From Salinadaptatus halalkaliphilus (GTDB lineage: Archaea > Halobacteriota > Halobacteria > Halobacteriales > Natrialbaceae), in assembly GCF_006543045.1 (NCBI RefSeq), contig NZ_RBZW01000012.1:1-64000 (forward strand): a DNA stretch of 64,000 nt. Direction: 5' to 3'. The notes below the pieces were generated by a model that saw only the letters and a list, made by a program, of their open reading frames with translations, ran no database searches and was not told the DNA's origin. This document shows positions 25,086 to 32,715 of the stretch, piece after piece. Made by a program: the position numbers and the translations under genes. Position 1 is the stretch's first letter. Each line of letters starts with the position of its first letter.

Positions 25086-25804
25086 TCGTCGCCGTTGCTG
25101 GCGGAAAAGGCGGCGTTGGCAAGTCGACGACGGCTTGGAATCTCGGCTTCGAACTCGAGGCGGTCGTCGTCGACGCCGATCTGTCGACGGCCGATCTCCC
25201 GCCGGGATCCGGCCCGAATCTCCACGATGTCCTCGCCGGCTGCGCCGACCCGACCGAGGCGACCGAGACCGTCAACGCGGTGTCGGTCCTGCCGTGTGGC
25301 CGAACGCTCTCGGGCGCCCGAGCGGCCGCGATGGACGAGCTTCCCTGGGTGCTCGAGCGCCTGGAGCGGGCGTACGATCGCGTCGTGGTCGACTGTCCGG
25401 CGGGGGTAGCCCGTGATGTCGGTACCGTCTTGCGGGCAGTCGACCTCGCCGTGCTCGTGACGACTCCCGAGCGGGCGGCGCTGGTGGATTGCTGTCGGAC
25501 GGCGAATCTCGCCGATTCGCTCGAGACGCCGGTCGCCGCGCTCGTCCTGAATATGGCCGATCGGGCGCGACACGGGTCGATCGCCGACCGACTCGGGCGG
25601 CGGTTAGGCGTCGGCGTGACGATCGTCGACTCCCAGCCGGTGGTCGCCGATGCACAGGCACGCTGGCTGCCGGTTCGGACCCACGGGGCCAACGCGCAGG
25701 CGGTATCGGCGTTTCGATCGGTCGTCGACCGGCTCGAGGATGCGATGGAGAGACACATGCGCCGGTCTGGCGCTGCTTGGTCGTCCCGCCGACGCACATC
25801 GTGA
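25082..25804 (+). CDS. MinD/ParA-family ATPase
   Basis: The 240-residue P-loop ATPase has an intact deviant Walker A MIVAVAGGKGGVGKSTTAWN, with both signature and P-loop lysines. It also has a switch I region VVVDADLSTADLPPG and Walker B-like YDRVVVDCPAGVAR. MinD-family ATPases dimerise with ATP on membranes or DNA and position cellular machines. The recognisable C-terminal amphipathic membrane-targeting helix is weak (VDRLEDAMERHMRRSG). It ends the five-gene unit starting at 21073. It is probably the energy-using member, because the fusion protein at the front has lost its P-loop lysine. Not a plasmid ParA: no ParB gene or centromere repeats are nearby. Confidence 0.85.
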   Translation: MIVAVAGGKGGVGKSTTAWNLGFELEAVVVDADLSTADLPPGSGPNLHDVLAGCADPTEATETVNAVSVLPCGRTLSGARAAAMDELPWVLERLERAYDRVVVDCPAGVARDVGTVLRAVDLAVLVTTPERAALVDCCRTANLADSLETPVAALVLNMADRARHGSIADRLGRRLGVGVTIVDSQPVVADAQARWLPVRTHGANAQAVSAFRSVVDRLEDAMERHMRRSGAAWSSRRRTS

Positions 25805-25872
25805 CGATGCGTGGAACGGACGAACCGGGAGTACCCGGAACACCTTTTGCCTTGACGGGAATCCCTCCAGGT

Positions 25873-26724
25873 ATGATCGACGAGACGGTCGAGGAGATTC
25901 AGGAGATGCAGACACACAGCTCCTCGGTGGTCGCCGTGAACGCGACCCGCGCCCTCGAGGAACTGCTCGAGCGGGAGTTCGCGACGGTCGAGGAGTACGA
26001 GCGATCGCTCGAGCGAAACGGCACGGTGCTCCGGCGGGCCAATCCGTCCCACGCGTCCTTACAGAACGCTGTTCGAGGCGTCGTCGAGGACATCGCAGAG
26101 ACCGATCACGACACGGTCGAAGCTGCGAAAGAACACACCGCAGAACGGATCGATGCCGTCGTTGCCCGCGTCGAGTCGGGCAAGACTCTCGCTGCCGAGG
26201 CCACCGCCGAGTACCTCGAGGACGGCGTGACGTTGCTGACTCACGACTACTCTTCGACGGTGCTCGAGGCGCTCGAGGTCGCGACCGAAGCGGGCAAGCA
26301 GTTCGAGGTGTACGTCACCGAAGCCAGGCCGCGGTATATCGGCCGCAAGACGGCCCGCGAACTCGCAACCGTCGAGGGCGTCGAGACGACGATCATCACC
26401 GACAGCGCACACGGCTACTATCTCGAAGAGTGCGATCGCGTTCTCGTCGGTATGGATTGTATCGTCGACGAGACGCTGTACAACCGCGTCGGGACGTTTC
26501 CGATCGCCGCGACCGCGGCCCAGCTCGAGGTGCCGGTGACGGTCGTCGGATCGGCGTCGAAACTCGTCGACGACGGCTTCGTCTTCGAAAACGAGTTTCG
26601 ATCGAGCACCGAGGTAATGCTCGAGCCCGCCGAAGGATTTGGCGTGAAAAACCCCGCCTACGACGCGACGCCGGTCGAGTTGCTCGAGAGCGTCATCACT
26701 GACGAAGGTCGTCGGGAGCTGTAG
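25873..26724 (+). CDS. eIF2B-family protein, probable ribose-1,5-bisphosphate isomerase-like
   Basis: The 283-residue member of the eIF2B alpha/beta/delta and sugar-phosphate isomerase superfamily starts MIDETVEEIQEMQTHSSSVV. Conserved blocks are VTLLTHDYSSTVLEALEVAT, YVTEARPRYIGRKTAREL, GMDCIVDETLYNRVGTFPIA and a C-terminal NPAYDATPVELLESVITDEG. In archaea such proteins act in the AMP/pentose bisphosphate route as ribose-1,5-bisphosphate isomerase. Others are annotated as translation initiation factors. It starts 68 bases after minD, so co-transcription with that block is possible. Confidence 0.85.
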   Translation: MIDETVEEIQEMQTHSSSVVAVNATRALEELLEREFATVEEYERSLERNGTVLRRANPSHASLQNAVRGVVEDIAETDHDTVEAAKEHTAERIDAVVARVESGKTLAAEATAEYLEDGVTLLTHDYSSTVLEALEVATEAGKQFEVYVTEARPRYIGRKTARELATVEGVETTIITDSAHGYYLEECDRVLVGMDCIVDETLYNRVGTFPIAATAAQLEVPVTVVGSASKLVDDGFVFENEFRSSTEVMLEPAEGFGVKNPAYDATPVELLESVITDEGRREL

Positions 26725-26794
26725 ATCGTCATCGTCGCCGGACAGTCACTGACTCGTGGCGACAACCTATCCCGGTCTCCGGTGTAGACGGGGT

Positions 26795-28084
26795 ATGCGT
26801 CTCGTTCAGGTGTTCGTGCCCGCGGGTGAACTCGAGCTCGTTCTCGAGACGATCGAGGATGCCGGCGTCGACTACGCCGTTGCCGAGGAGACGAGCCACG
26901 ACGAGTTCGAAGCGGTCGTCTCGATTCCGGTCCCACCGGCTGCCGTCGAACCGCTGCTGTCGGCGTTTCGCGACGCCGGACTCGACGACGACTCCTACAC
27001 GATCGTGACGGCCGCCGAGACGATCGTCTCGGATCGAACCGACGACCTCATCGGCCAGTTTTCCGGGACGCGGATCTCTCGAGAGGAACTCCAGTCACGA
27101 GCGATGGATCTCGCGCCGGCGGCGTCGACGTACTACGTGTTGCTCGTCGTCAGTACGATCATCGCGACGGCCGGCCTGTTGCTCGATTCGGCGGCGACGA
27201 TCATCGGTGCGATGGTCGTCGCGCCGCTGATGGGGCCGGCGCTCGCGGCGAGCGTCGGTGTCGTCGTCGACGACGACGAGCTCGCGACGCGGGGCGTGAC
27301 GCTCCAAATCGTCGGACTTCTCGCGTCGGTGGCGACGGCGGCGGTGATCGGCTGGGTGCTCAGGGGAACGGTCTTGCTCCCGCCGGGGTTCGACATCACG
27401 ACGGTCCCCCAGATCCAGGAGCGAATTACCCCGAACGTGTTGGCGCTGTTTCTCGCGTTGGGATCGGGGATCGCGGGCGTCGTGAGCCTCGTGCGCAACG
27501 TCGGCTCGGTCCTCGTCGGCGTCGCGATCGCGGTCGCGCTCGTGCCGCCGGCGGCGACGGCCGGCCTCGGCATCGCCTGGGGCCACCCGACGGTCGTCGT
27601 CACCGCCGGGACGCTCGTGCTCGTCAACCTCCTCTCGATCAACCTGACCGCGCTGTTGGTACTGTGGCTCTCCGGCTACCGGCCCCACCGAGGGGCGAGC
27701 GTCGAGCGGGTCTACGGCCGTCTCCGGTCGCGCGTCGTCGTTCTCTTGGTCGCGATCGCCGTACTCTCGCTCGTCCTCGGGGCCGTCACCTACGGCACCT
27801 ACCAGACTGCGTCGGTCGAACACGACGTCCAGACCGAACTCGAGTCGATGAGCGACGACCCCGTCTTCGCCGAGTTGCAGTTCCGAGCGGTCGGTGTCGA
27901 CTACGAACTGATCGACATCTATACCGGTGACGTGCCATCAGTCACCGTTCTCGTCGAACGGCCGCCCGGCCAGCAAGAACCGCCCGACTTCGCCGAAAGC
28001 GTTCGCGAACGTCTCGAGGCCGCGACGGGCCACGATCTCGACGTGGCCGTCGAACTCGTCGATACGCAACGCAGCGAATCGTGA
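26795..28084 (+). CDS. TIGR00341/DUF389 membrane protein
   Basis: The 429-residue protein has a cytoplasmic ferredoxin-like N-terminal domain (MRLVQVFVPAGELELVLETI) and about seven hydrophobic helices between residues 120 and 345. The DUF389 hallmark IIGAMVVAPLMGPALAASVG is followed by GSGIAGVVSLVRNVGSVLVG and VALVPPAATAGLGIAWG. A C-terminal periplasmic-type alpha/beta domain closes it (LQFRAVGVDYELIDIYTGDV). The family is widespread in haloarchaea and actinobacteria. The transported substrate, if any, is not known to me. The ATG at 26795 gives the normal family start. Confidence 0.9.
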   Translation: MRLVQVFVPAGELELVLETIEDAGVDYAVAEETSHDEFEAVVSIPVPPAAVEPLLSAFRDAGLDDDSYTIVTAAETIVSDRTDDLIGQFSGTRISREELQSRAMDLAPAASTYYVLLVVSTIIATAGLLLDSAATIIGAMVVAPLMGPALAASVGVVVDDDELATRGVTLQIVGLLASVATAAVIGWVLRGTVLLPPGFDITTVPQIQERITPNVLALFLALGSGIAGVVSLVRNVGSVLVGVAIAVALVPPAATAGLGIAWGHPTVVVTAGTLVLVNLLSINLTALLVLWLSGYRPHRGASVERVYGRLRSRVVVLLVAIAVLSLVLGAVTYGTYQTASVEHDVQTELESMSDDPVFAELQFRAVGVDYELIDIYTGDVPSVTVLVERPPGQQEPPDFAESVRERLEAATGHDLDVAVELVDTQRSES

Positions 28085-28369
28085 CGGAATCGGTGACCGG
28101 CGGCGGATGGCCGTCGTGGCTCCCGACGGATCAGCGCCAACCTAACATAAATATGATGATCCCTTGGATACCCCGTTTCGAGTTAGATTCGACAACTGTC
28201 CGGATCTATTGACCGTCCGTATAATACAGAGATTACTGGGTCACAACGTTTATTTCGATCCTTGCCCGCCACACTGTATGGACGGCTGTCCCCACACACA
28301 AATGACAACAAAATGGTCTCTTTCTCACTATTCGTCTCTCGAACCATCACAGAATAGAGGTATCTTTCG

Positions 28370-29473
28370 ATGAGCGGGACAGATGTCAGCGTCGGCATCG
28401 TCGGACTCGGGGGAATGGGAAAACTTCACGCGCGGAGCCTCGAGACGCTCGGTGCGGATGTCGTTGCCGGGGCAGACCTCGTCGAGGCCCAACGTCGGCA
28501 GTTCGAAGACGAGTTCAGCGCACAAACGTACGAAACCCACGAGGGGCTCGTCGGCGAGGTCGACGCCGTCGTCGTCACCACGCCGAACCGTTTTCACGAA
28601 CCGATCACCGTCGCTGCCCTCGAGGCCGGCTGTGACGTTCTCGTCGAGAAACCACTGGCCCACTCGCTCGAGAGCGCGGAACGAATCGTAGCCGCAGCCG
28701 CCGAAGCCGACGGCATCTGTATGGTCGGCTTTCACAACCGGCACGCGGCGTCGATGGCGATGTTCGAGGACTACCAGTCTCAGGGCCGATTCGGCGAGTT
28801 GACACACGTCGAAGCGAACTACGTTCGCCGACGCGGCGTCCCCGGTCCGGGATCGTGGTTTACCGATCCAGAACTCGCCGGCGGCGGTGCGTTGCTCGAT
28901 ATCGGCGTCCACGCACTCGATCTCTCGCTGTACGCGCTCGGATTCCCGGAGATCACCGAAGTCTCGGGGGTGACACGAACCACCTTCGGCGACGGCGCCG
29001 ACTACGCCGATCCGGAGGGGTTTGGCGACAGTTGGGACGCCGAAACCGAGGCCTACGAGGTCGACGACTCCGTCAGCGCCTTTATACGCTGTGCGAACGG
29101 CCAGACCATCTCGCTCGAGGCCGCCTGGGCGACCAACCGCGAGGAGAGCATGGACATGCGTATCCGGGGCACCGAGGCGGGCGCACAGTTCGACATCGGC
29201 GAGACGAATCTCACGGTGCTCGAGGCCGGCACCGGCGGGTGCGATCACTACGCCGACGTCGAACTCACCGGAGATTCGTCGATGAAGGGTTACACGGCGC
29301 AGGACGAGCGCTTTCTCGAGGCCGTCCTCGCCGGGACCGAACCGGCGACCAACACGATCGAACAGGCGTTGACCGTCCAGCGAGTGATCGACGCGATCTA
29401 CCGCTCGAGCGAGTCCGGTCGCTCGGAGACGATTTCGATGCCGATGCTCGAGACGAGCGCTCGAGCAGACTGA
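28370..29473 (+). CDS. Gfo/Idh/MocA-family oxidoreductase
   Basis: The 367-residue NAD(P)-dependent sugar or inositol dehydrogenase-type enzyme has an N-terminal Rossmann fold VGIVGLGGMGKLHARSLETL (about residues 7-26), VVTTPNRFHEP and the catalytic EKPLA motif (about 98-102). The substrate domain carries ELAGGGALLDIGVHALDLSL, with the DxGxHxxD catalytic pattern. The substrate is not predictable from sequence. It stands alone between the DUF389 gene and convergent psmB. Confidence 0.92.
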   Translation: MSGTDVSVGIVGLGGMGKLHARSLETLGADVVAGADLVEAQRRQFEDEFSAQTYETHEGLVGEVDAVVVTTPNRFHEPITVAALEAGCDVLVEKPLAHSLESAERIVAAAAEADGICMVGFHNRHAASMAMFEDYQSQGRFGELTHVEANYVRRRGVPGPGSWFTDPELAGGGALLDIGVHALDLSLYALGFPEITEVSGVTRTTFGDGADYADPEGFGDSWDAETEAYEVDDSVSAFIRCANGQTISLEAAWATNREESMDMRIRGTEAGAQFDIGETNLTVLEAGTGGCDHYADVELTGDSSMKGYTAQDERFLEAVLAGTEPATNTIEQALTVQRVIDAIYRSSESGRSETISMPMLETSARAD

Positions 29474-29530
29474 CGACGCCGACGGGCCGAACGACAACGG
29501 TCACGTAACTGAGTTCCAACAGACCGCCTT

Positions 29531-29612
29531 ATACGGTTTCCTGTCCGTCAGTGCCGGCCCAGTCGCGACCCGAGCGGCGGCTGGGCCGGGACATCGGTAC
29601 AGTAATCCGTAT
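29531..29612. repeat. 82-bp palindromic repeat, copy 2, abutting the psmB stop
   Basis: This has the same boundaries (ATACGG...CCGTAT) and the same 82-bp length as the copy at 5135-5216. The inner stem arms read CCGGCCCAGTCGC and GCGGCTGGGCCGG. Two positions have changed on both arms relative to copy 1 (repeat positions 29/54 and 32/51), keeping the pairing. The element's last base is the first base of the psmB stop codon (29612-29614, minus strand), so psmB transcripts carry it as their first 3' UTR structure. Confidence 0.85.
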
Positions 29613-30343
29613 TAGATGACGTCGTCGAAGTCGTGGTGGCCGTGGATATCGACGCCCTCGTCGGTGATCTCACAGAGGAAAACGCCGTTGCCGGAGCCGG
29701 TGTCGCGTTCGGCGGCGGATTTGATCCCGCGGGCGGCGATGGTCGTCGCCTCGTCGTTCGAGAGGTCGTCCTCGTAGGCCTGTTCTAAGTGACCGTAGGC
29801 AAGTTGCATGCCCGAGCCGGTGACGGTGTAGTCGTCTTCCATGACGCCGCCGGCGGGGTCGATACTGTAGACGTGGCTGCCTTCCTCGTCGACGCCGCCG
29901 AGGATGGGATGGATCGCGAAGAACGGGCCGCCGCGGGCGAAGTTGCCAGCCAGCGTCGCGAGCGCGTCGATGCTCATGTCCTCGCCGCGTCGGGATTCGT
30001 AGAGGTTGACCTCTGCACGCAGCGTCGAGATGAACGACTGGGCGCCGCCGACGCTGCCGACCATCGTCAGTGCGGCGGTGGGGTGGATCTGCTCGACCTT
30101 CTGGACGTTCTTGTTCGAGACGAATCGGCCGCCGAGGCTGGCGCGCATGTCCGTCGCGATGACGACGCCGTCGGCGGTCGTGATCCCGATCGTTGTCGTA
30201 CCGGTCTTGTTGACGTTGTCGAGATCGGCACGCGTCAGGTCGTTCTGGGGCTGCGAGCCAACTTCCGGCTCGTATGGGTTCGGGTTGCTCGCCAGCTTGT
30301 CGGCGGTGCGGGAGAACTCCGAGTCGTGTGTGGGCGTTCGCAT
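29612..30343 (-). CDS. psmB: 20S proteasome beta subunit
   Basis: The 243-residue catalytic subunit of the archaeal 20S proteasome has a propeptide of about 48 residues that ends at KTG. Self-cleavage exposes Thr49 in TTTIGITTADGVVIATDMRA, the N-terminal nucleophile. The usual active-site Asp and Lys appear in TDMRASLG and GRFVSNKNVQKV, and the conserved Ser-Gly pair in TGSGMQLAYGHLE. A TATA box 29 bases upstream predicts a leaderless message. The stop codon adjoins the palindromic repeat. Confidence 0.97.
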   Translation of the reverse strand: MRTPTHDSEFSRTADKLASNPNPYEPEVGSQPQNDLTRADLDNVNKTGTTTIGITTADGVVIATDMRASLGGRFVSNKNVQKVEQIHPTAALTMVGSVGGAQSFISTLRAEVNLYESRRGEDMSIDALATLAGNFARGGPFFAIHPILGGVDEEGSHVYSIDPAGGVMEDDYTVTGSGMQLAYGHLEQAYEDDLSNDEATTIAARGIKSAAERDTGSGNGVFLCEITDEGVDIHGHHDFDDVI

Positions 30344-30366
30344 TGACAGACCCTTACGCCCGACGC

Positions 30367-30376
30367 GGTATAAAAC
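30367..30376 (-). promoter_or_regulatory. TATA box of psmB
   Basis: GTTTTATACC on the minus strand is centred about 29 bases from the psmB ATG at 30343. Confidence 0.65.
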
Positions 30377-30473
30377 ATCGGCGTTCGCGGTAGCCGGTCG
30401 GCGCGGTTCGTGGCCACGGTTCGGATCGATAGACGGCGCGACTGTAGACCGGTTCGGCGACCGACAGCGAACA

Positions 30474-30482
30474 GTATATTTC
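30474..30482 (+). promoter_or_regulatory. TATA box of the DUF2797 gene
   Basis: AGTATATTT is centred about 27 bases before the GTG at 30505, which supports that GTG as the start of a leaderless message. Confidence 0.65.
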
Positions 30483-30504
30483 CCGCCCGCCCGAAGCGAC
30501 GACC

Positions 30505-31257
30505 GTGCAACTGGTCGGCTACGAACCGCGTGGGCGAGGGTCGGCGCTTCTCACCGCAGATGGCGGCGAGCTGACGCGACACCCACTCGAGGCCGGCGCG
30601 GACCTCTCGTTCTCGCTTGGCGAGCGCCACTGCGCCGGGACGATCGACGGCGGCGAACACGTCGCCTGCGATCGGTCGGCGACGCCGTACTGCGAGTATC
30701 ACACCAGCACGTGGATCTGCGCCCGCTGTAGGGGAACCTGCTTGAAACCGGAGATGGACTGCTATCAAACCCACGCGGTCTACGTCGCCGCTTTCGCCCC
30801 CGAGACGTTCAAGGTCGGCGTCACCAAACTCGAGCGTCTCGAGACCCGACTCAGAGAGCAGGGCGCCGACCGGGCTGCCCACGTTCACACGGTCTCGAAC
30901 GGCCGGATCGCTCGGGAACTCGAGGCCGAAATCGCCGAGCACCTCGTCGATCGGGTCCGGATAGCGACGAAAGTCGCCACGCTCGGCCGCACGGTCGACG
31001 AGGACGCCTGGGAGGCGGTTCTCGAGGCGTTCGACGTCATCGATCGCTACGCGTTCGACGACGATCCCCCGCTCGAGTCCCAGCCGGTTCGCGAGACGAT
31101 CGCTTCGGGGACGATCCTGGGTGTGAAAGGGCGGCTGCTGGTCGTGGAGAACGCCGGCACAAACTACGCCGTCGACATGCGAGATCTCGTCGGTTACGAG
31201 CTCCACGACGGAGACACCAGCCGGAACGTCCAGTCTTCGCTCGGCTCGTTCGGGTGA
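30505..31257 (+). CDS. DUF2797 protein
   Basis: The 250-residue protein starts with GTG. The N-terminal half has cysteine pairs (ERHCAGTIDGGEHVACD, PYCEYH, WICARCRGTCLKPEMDC) that look like a zinc-binding cluster. It is followed by YVAAFAPETFKVGVTKLERL and RLREQGADRAAHVH, a stretch like a GIY-YIG nuclease core. These are the marks of DUF2797, found across archaea and some bacteria with no function known to me. It may bind nucleic acid. It is divergent from psmB and stands alone. Confidence 0.85.
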   Translation: MQLVGYEPRGRGSALLTADGGELTRHPLEAGADLSFSLGERHCAGTIDGGEHVACDRSATPYCEYHTSTWICARCRGTCLKPEMDCYQTHAVYVAAFAPETFKVGVTKLERLETRLREQGADRAAHVHTVSNGRIARELEAEIAEHLVDRVRIATKVATLGRTVDEDAWEAVLEAFDVIDRYAFDDDPPLESQPVRETIASGTILGVKGRLLVVENAGTNYAVDMRDLVGYELHDGDTSRNVQSSLGSFG

Positions 31258-31382
31258 GACAGATCTGCTGTCCGAGAGTACCGAAGACCGTTCCGAGCCG
31301 ACCGAACTCGAGTTTACACGCCGTCGCCCGTCGGATTCAAAACATGGCAACCCTTTTCCGCGCCGGTGGAGAAGCCGGTGGT

Positions 31383-31772
31383 ATGTCGGACGACAACGAA
31401 TCCAACGACGGAAGCGACGAGGGAGAGGAGAAATCCTTCCGCGAGCGAGTCGAGGAAATTCGTGAAAAGCGCGCTGAGGAAGGCGAGGGCGAGGAGGGCG
31501 AACCGCCGGAGAGTCCGTTCGGCGGCGGTGGCGGCCCCGGCGGGATGGGCGGTGGCGGCAATCCGTTCGCCCAGATGATGGGCGGCATGATGGGCGGCGG
31601 TGGCGGCCCACCGGGCATGGGCGGCGGCCCCGGCGGTCCCGGCGGCCCAGGCGGACGCGGTGAGGAGGCCGGCAACGAGGAGCTCGTCCAGGAAGTTCGC
31701 CAACTCCGCGACGAGATGCGCGACCAGACGCGCGCGCTCAAGCGCATCGCCGACGCGCTCGAGGACGACTAA
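31383..31772 (+). CDS. Glycine- and methionine-rich haloarchaeal protein
   Basis: The 129-residue protein has three parts: an acidic helical N-terminus (EKSFRERVEEIREKRAEEGE), a low-complexity centre of Gly, Pro and Met (GGGNPFAQMMGGMMGGGGGP, about residues 44-92) and a C-terminal coiled coil (NEELVQEVRQLRDEMRDQTR, then ALKRIADALEDD). The coiled coil suggests oligomerisation, and the flexible centre suggests a disordered linker. An in-frame ATG at 31344 (MATLFRAGG) is an alternative start. Similar proteins occur in other haloarchaea. I do not know their function. Confidence 0.7.
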   Translation: MSDDNESNDGSDEGEEKSFRERVEEIREKRAEEGEGEEGEPPESPFGGGGGPGGMGGGGNPFAQMMGGMMGGGGGPPGMGGGPGGPGGPGGRGEEAGNEELVQEVRQLRDEMRDQTRALKRIADALEDD

Positions 31773-31923
31773 GCGAAACGCTCGCGATCGATTCGTTTTC
31801 CCGTCACCCCATCGGCTCCAGTCGCAACTGTCGTTTCGACGGATTAACCGGGCGACACAGCGTTCGGGTCGGACGGGGCTTCGATCGAACGGCTTTTGCA
31901 ACGCCACCGGCTATCAGCGGGCA

Positions 31924-32715
31924 ATGGACGTACTGATCGTCGGAGCGGGATCGATGGGGACGTGGTTCGGCCGCGCCGTCGACGGATGCGTCACCGTCAC
32001 CGATGTCGACCCCGAGGCTGCACGCGAAGCCGCGGACGCGGTCGGCGCCACCGTCGCCGATCTCGAGGCCGAAGGCAGCTACGACGTCGTCTGCCTCGCG
32101 GTCCCGATGACACACGTCACCGACGCGATCGAGGCCCACGCCCGACGAGCCGACCGGGCGGTCGTCGACGTCTCGGGAATCATGGAAGCGCCCCTCGAGG
32201 CGATGGACGCGGCGGTACCGGATCGAGAGCGACTGAGCCTCCATCCCCTGTTTGCACCCGAACGCGCACCCGGGACGATCGCGGTCGTTCGCGATCGATC
32301 CGGGCCGGCGACTGACGCCATCCTCGAGACCCTCGAGGAACGGGGCAACGAGTTACTTGAGACGACGCCGAGCGAGCACGACGAGGCGATGGAGACGGTA
32401 CAGGCGGCGACACACGCCGCGGTGCTTTCGTTCGCGCTCGCGGTCGAGCCGGCGCCCGAGGGCTTCGAGACGCCGATTTACGAGCAACTCGAGGACGTTC
32501 TGGAGCAGCTGACTGCCGGGACCCCACGGGTGTACGCCGATATTCAGGGTGCCTTCGACGGCGCGGATGCCGTCGCCGACGCCGCCGCCGAGATCGCCGA
32601 CGCAGAGCCGGCCGCGGTCGAATCGCTGTATCAGGAGGCAGCCAAGCGGTGGCAGTCGGACGAGCGAGCCGACGAAACCGATTCGACCCCCGATCGACCG
32701 GGTGATGCCGAATGA
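31924..32715 (+). CDS. tyrA: Prephenate dehydrogenase
   Basis: The 263-residue NAD(P)-dependent enzyme converts prephenate to 4-hydroxyphenylpyruvate in tyrosine synthesis. The dinucleotide fold is MDVLIVGAGSMGTWFGRAVD. VCLAVPMTHVTDAI, VVDVSGIMEAPLEAM and LSLHPLFAPERAPG follow, with the substrate-binding His-Pro in the last. It is shorter than bacterial TyrA and has no fused chorismate mutase, as usual in haloarchaea. Its stop overlaps the next gene by ATGA. Confidence 0.9.
   Translation: MDVLIVGAGSMGTWFGRAVDGCVTVTDVDPEAAREAADAVGATVADLEAEGSYDVVCLAVPMTHVTDAIEAHARRADRAVVDVSGIMEAPLEAMDAAVPDRERLSLHPLFAPERAPGTIAVVRDRSGPATDAILETLEERGNELLETTPSEHDEAMETVQAATHAAVLSFALAVEPAPEGFETPIYEQLEDVLEQLTAGTPRVYADIQGAFDGADAVADAAAEIADAEPAAVESLYQEAAKRWQSDERADETDSTPDRPGDAE

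Noticed and set aside
21073-25804. MinD-like block as a plasmid partition system
   Set aside because: There is no ParB, no centromere repeats and no replication gene, and the neighbours are chromosomal metabolic genes.
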